From positions 19,033 to 25,149 of the forward strand of contig PABS01000028.1 of the NCBI GenBank assembly GCA_002699325.1: a stretch of 6,117 nucleotides of DNA, written 5' to 3'. Below the pieces are notes generated by a model. It was not told the origin of the DNA, made no database searches, and saw only the letters and a program-made list of their open reading frames with translations. Below are positions 5,240 to 6,117 of the stretch, piece by piece. The position numbers were made by a program, and so were the translations under genes. Origin of the DNA: Ponticaulis sp. (GTDB lineage: Bacteria; Pseudomonadota; Alphaproteobacteria; Caulobacterales; Hyphomonadaceae). Within the stretch, counting starts at the first letter, position 1. Each line of letters begins with the position of its first letter.

Positions 5240-6117
5240 ATGCCTTTTGGCCTCGATGATCAGCAAAATTTTTTCGCCCTTCCGCGTGAAGGTCTGGGCC
5301 GGGTTGGCACGGCATTTGGTCGTTTGCGCGTGCGGACAATTGTCACGACGCGCTGGCTCGCGATTGCCGGACAAACCATCACAATCCTTTTTGTGGGGCC
5401 CGGGCTCGGATTCCAGCTGCCCCTGAGTCTTTGTCTCGCAGCGATTGCGGTGTCAGCCTGGCTGAACGTCTTCCTGATGCTGGCTTTTCCCGCGCAGAGA
5501 CTGGCCAAGACACCCGAAGCGCTGGTGCAGTTTGCCTATGACATTGTGCAAGTTGCTTTTCTGATCAGCATCACCGGAGGGCTTCAGAACCCGTTCGTGC
5601 TGATGATTATGGCTCCAGTGACGGTCGCGGCTGTCAGCCTCGATTCGCGCATTGCAATCGGGCTGGCCATTCTTGCGCTGGTCTGTACTGCGAGCATGGC
5701 ACTGTTTCATATGCCCTTGCCGAGCCCTCCGGGCGTTGAGTGGGACATTCCGGCATTGTTCGAGATAGGCCAGTTCGGCGCTGTGGCCGTGGGTCTGGCT
5801 TTCTTCACCATCTCGGCCATGCGGGTGACCCAGGACGAAGCCCGGCTTGTCCGGGCATTGGATGCCGCGCAGATCGTGATTGCGCGCGAACAGAAGCTGT
5901 CTGCACTCGGTGCGCTGGCGGCGGCTACGGCGCACGAATTGGGTACGCCACTCGCGACCATCCACCTGGTCGCTAAAGAAATGGCTGCTGATCTTCCGGA
6001 AGACGACCCTCATCGTGAGGATGCTGTTTTGCTGGCCGAGCAGGCAGACCGTTGCCGGACTATTCTCCGCAAGCTCGCCCAGGAACGCGAAGCCGGAGAT
6101 ATTATCCATGCGCGCAT
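5240..6117 (+). CDS. regB: RegB/PrrB/ActS-type redox sensor histidine kinase, 5' part (truncated by window end)
   Basis: An open frame of 292 codons runs off the right edge without a stop. ATG at 5240 is the first possible start; an in-frame TGA lies at 5234-5236. The protein has a cytosolic N-terminus (1-35) and about six hydrophobic segments (roughly 38-58, 61-83, 98-112, 117-133, 138-157 and 172-194). The quinone-linked signature GGLQNPF (113-119) is present. The dimerisation/phosphoacceptor helix reads ALAAATAHELGTPLATIHL, with His232. Cys272 in ADRCRTIL lies exactly 40 residues after His232, the same spacing as His225-Cys265 of Rhodobacter capsulatus RegB, where the Cys forms a redox-sensitive disulphide. 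In that family the kinase signals aerobic/anaerobic state to RegA and controls respiration, carbon and nitrogen fixation. The catalytic ATP-binding domain lies beyond the window. The neighbouring divergent senC supports the call. Confidence 0.93.
   Translation, partial: MPFGLDDQQNFFALPREGLGRVGTAFGRLRVRTIVTTRWLAIAGQTITILFVGPGLGFQLPLSLCLAAIAVSAWLNVFLMLAFPAQRLAKTPEALVQFAYDIVQVAFLISITGGLQNPFVLMIMAPVTVAAVSLDSRIAIGLAILALVCTASMALFHMPLPSPPGVEWDIPALFEIGQFGAVAVGLAFFTISAMRVTQDEARLVRALDAAQIVIAREQKLSALGALAAATAHELGTPLATIHLVAKEMAADLPEDDPHREDAVLLAEQADRCRTILRKLAQEREAGDIIHAR

Noticed and set aside
5265..5274. A4T6 run near the start of regB, a possible slippage or termination site
   Set aside because: It is short, lacks a preceding hairpin, and encodes Asn-Phe-Phe in an intact frame.
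5453..6109. 218-codon open frame on the minus strand opposite regB
   Set aside because: It lies wholly antisense to a clear RegB kinase. Its translation is rich in Arg, Gln and His with no recognisable fold, and looks like a shadow of GC-rich coding sequence.

Overview
The window looks like ordinary chromosomal DNA of an aerobic, polyhydroxybutyrate-storing alphaproteobacterium. A member of the Hyphomonadaceae/Maricaulales or a near relative fits best. The evidence is the moderately high GC content, a SenC (Sco1-type) lipoprotein gene divergent from a RegB/PrrB/ActS-type redox sensor kinase, an intracellular PHB depolymerase of the PhaZ type, and a YafY-like WYL regulator. The taxonomic guess is inference from gene content and protein style only. 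I see no tRNA, rRNA, CRISPR array, insertion sequence or phage gene.

Layout. Bases 1-149 are the tail of an upstream transcription unit: a small hairpin and a clear rho-independent terminator. A DUF2254 four-helix membrane protein follows (150-1553, +). It converges, across a 21-base gap, on phaZ (1575-2864, -). Upstream of phaZ is a 124-base gap holding a strong dyad built from TATGYTGC half-sites, the best candidate operator in the window. Next is a glutathione S-transferase-fold protein of the FAXC/metaxin-like type (2989-3714, -). It is divergent from a WYL-domain transcription factor (3802-4533, +), with an 18-bp dyad in the shared 87-base promoter region. The WYL gene ends exactly where the convergent senC gene ends: the two stop codons abut inside a perfect 14-bp palindrome. 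senC (4534-5157, -) is divergent from regB (5240 to the right edge, +), which is cut off by the window after its phosphoacceptor His and redox Cys.

How the genes may work together. senC and regB form the conserved redox module: Sco1/SenC proteins serve copper delivery to cytochrome c oxidase, and RegB reads ubiquinone and thiol redox state. PhaZ mobilises stored PHB. The GST-like gene is the natural first candidate target of the adjacent WYL regulator. No wholly new system is visible. The items most worth a second look are the three intergenic dyads, the loss of the W-Y-L residues in the WYL domain, extra cysteines in SenC, and regA not being where the Rhodobacter arrangement would place it.
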